Of a DNA stretch of 64,000 nucleotides, positions 63,578 through 64,000 are shown in pieces. Made by a program: the position numbers and the translations under genes. The notes beneath the pieces are model-generated. The model was not told where the DNA came from. It made no database searches and saw only the letters and a list, made by a program, of their open reading frames with translations. The DNA comes from Solirubrobacter deserti (GTDB lineage Bacteria; Actinomycetota; Thermoleophilia; Solirubrobacterales; Solirubrobacteraceae), in NCBI RefSeq assembly GCF_003344625.1, contig NZ_QPKJ02000003.1:558001-622000 (forward strand). Reading direction: 5' to 3'. Position 1 is the stretch's first letter. Each line of letters starts with the position of its first letter.

Positions 63578-63828
63578 ATCACGCCGCACACGCTGCGCCG
63601 CGCGTTCGTGACCTTGTCGGCCCGGGCCGGCCGCAGCCCGTCGTGGGTGCAGGCACAGATCGGCCACGCGACATGACCACGATGCAGCGCTACTACATGC
63701 AGGCCTCGCGCTCGGAGATCCGGCCTCGGATCAAGCGCCTGGTGGAGTACCTGCTCGGCGAGGCCGTCATGACCGCCGAGGACGTCGGCGATGCCGGGAT
63801 CGAGCGACTGCTGGATGGGACTCGATGA
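63578..63828 (+). pseudogene. C-terminal remnant of a tyrosine recombinase (phage integrase type)
   Basis: ITPHTLRRAFVTLSARAGRSPSWVQAQIGHA carries the His-x2-Arg and Gly-His boxes; one missing base then shifts the frame, and MTTMQRYYMQASRSEIRPRIK continues with the catalytic Tyr. The N-terminal two thirds are absent. It points at the nearby tRNA 3' end (134 bp away), where integrases of integrative elements usually sit. Confidence 0.78.
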
Positions 63829-63878
63829 GCCGAATGACCGGAGATTCACGGCCATTTAGGCACAGGTTCCCGGCCTCC

Positions 63879-63919
63879 GGCGGTTCTTGTGCCCAAACCC
63901 CCGGGCTCGGAGAACCGCC
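63879..63919. repeat. Inverted repeat between integrase remnant and tRNA
   Basis: GGCGGTTCT (63879-63887) and AGAACCGCC (63911-63919) are exact complements with a 23-bp spacer. Part of the same GCCGGTT family as the tRNA terminator next to it; may be a remnant att or structural element. Confidence 0.4.
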
Positions 63920-63930
63920 CTCAGAACGAG

Positions 63931-63956
63931 AAAACCGCCTGCTGGCAGGCGGTTTC
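63931..63956 (-). terminator. Intrinsic terminator of the tRNA gene
   Basis: AAACCGCCTGC and GCAGGCGGTTT (63932-63955) make a near-perfect stem; on the minus strand it is followed by TTTTC, a good U-rich tail. It lies 6 bp beyond the tRNA 3' end. Confidence 0.82.
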
Positions 63957-63961
63957 GGCGA

Positions 63962-64000
63962 TGGCGAGACCCGGACTCGAACCGGGGACACCACGATTTT
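63962..64000 (-). tRNA. tRNA, 3' half only; probably tRNA-Phe(GAA)
   Basis: Minus strand: T-stem CCCGG, loop TTCGAGT, stem CCGGG, acceptor strand TCTCGCC and discriminator A, with no encoded CCA. Upstream the window shows AAAATCGTG and a short variable loop. If TCGTG is the anticodon 3' strand, the anticodon ends in AA; a short variable loop rules out tRNA-Leu, leaving Phe(GAA). The 5' half lies beyond the window. Confidence 0.8.

Noticed and set aside
62619..63676. Several plus-strand frames across the IS fragments as possible genes
   Set aside because: The minus strand carries clear, though broken, transposase homology, and the plus-strand products show none apart from the integrase tail.

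Overview
The window is high-GC, densely coded chromosomal DNA of an actinobacterium. The gene content fits a soil member of class Thermoleophilia, order Solirubrobacterales (Solirubrobacter-like), though that placement rests on impression and not on a marker gene. Pointers are the CIRCE-controlled groES, a fused PafB-PafC (WYL) regulator, the lhr-nei2 neighbourhood known from mycobacteria, a family 5 uracil-DNA glycosylase, a long-form RmlA, many secreted proteins of unknown function, and short TANNNT boxes 7-10 nt before ATG codons that suggest leaderless mRNAs.

Layout. 0-5 kb: groES (cut by the window edge) with a well-formed promoter and two CIRCE operators; upstream a Crp-Nudix-ASCH-secreted propeller operon; an ECF sigma / DUF4349 anti-sigma pair. 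5-16 kb: glycerophosphodiesterase, a DNA-repair block (nei2, PIN protein, lhr), an operon of family 5 UDG, MFS and CadD-like transporter, and rmlB-rmlD. 16-25 kb: PucR-like regulator, acyl-lipid desaturase facing a NarL-type response regulator with a lone HisKA domain, the PafBC-like fusion, an F420/FMN-type oxidoreductase, a GntR-MFS divergon and rmlA. 25-36 kb: YhaM-like RNase, SDR, EcsC, hydrolase, L,D-transpeptidase, RNase D, a TetR-DHA2 efflux operon, a 23-residue micropeptide gene with its own terminator, a secreted propeller, an amidase and an SGNH hydrolase. 36-48 kb: ECF sigma factors (one with a built-in ZAS/membrane tail), secreted proteins including one of about 1,080 residues, an orphan ParB, a decayed DUF4259 gene, LysR/SDR and AraC/DUF2000 modules.

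48.8-62.5 kb is the most distinctive part. It holds an aquaporin, four LuxR-type regulators (three sharing one N-terminal sensor-like domain), a second sigma-ZAS-membrane fusion, a membrane GAF protein with a ruined GGDEF motif, secreted Ig-like and DUF11 proteins, and an SH3-L,D-transpeptidase. A 16-bp motif related to TCATCCCAAGGTCGTA recurs five times in its intergenic regions, twice as arms of a large inverted repeat. I read this as an undescribed envelope-related regulon run by the local LuxR proteins; the motif is seen, the regulon is inferred.

62.5-64 kb is a mobile-element graveyard: IS256 and IS30 transposase fragments and a frameshifted tyrosine-recombinase remnant beside the 3' end of a tRNA (probably tRNA-Phe), the usual setting of an old integration site.
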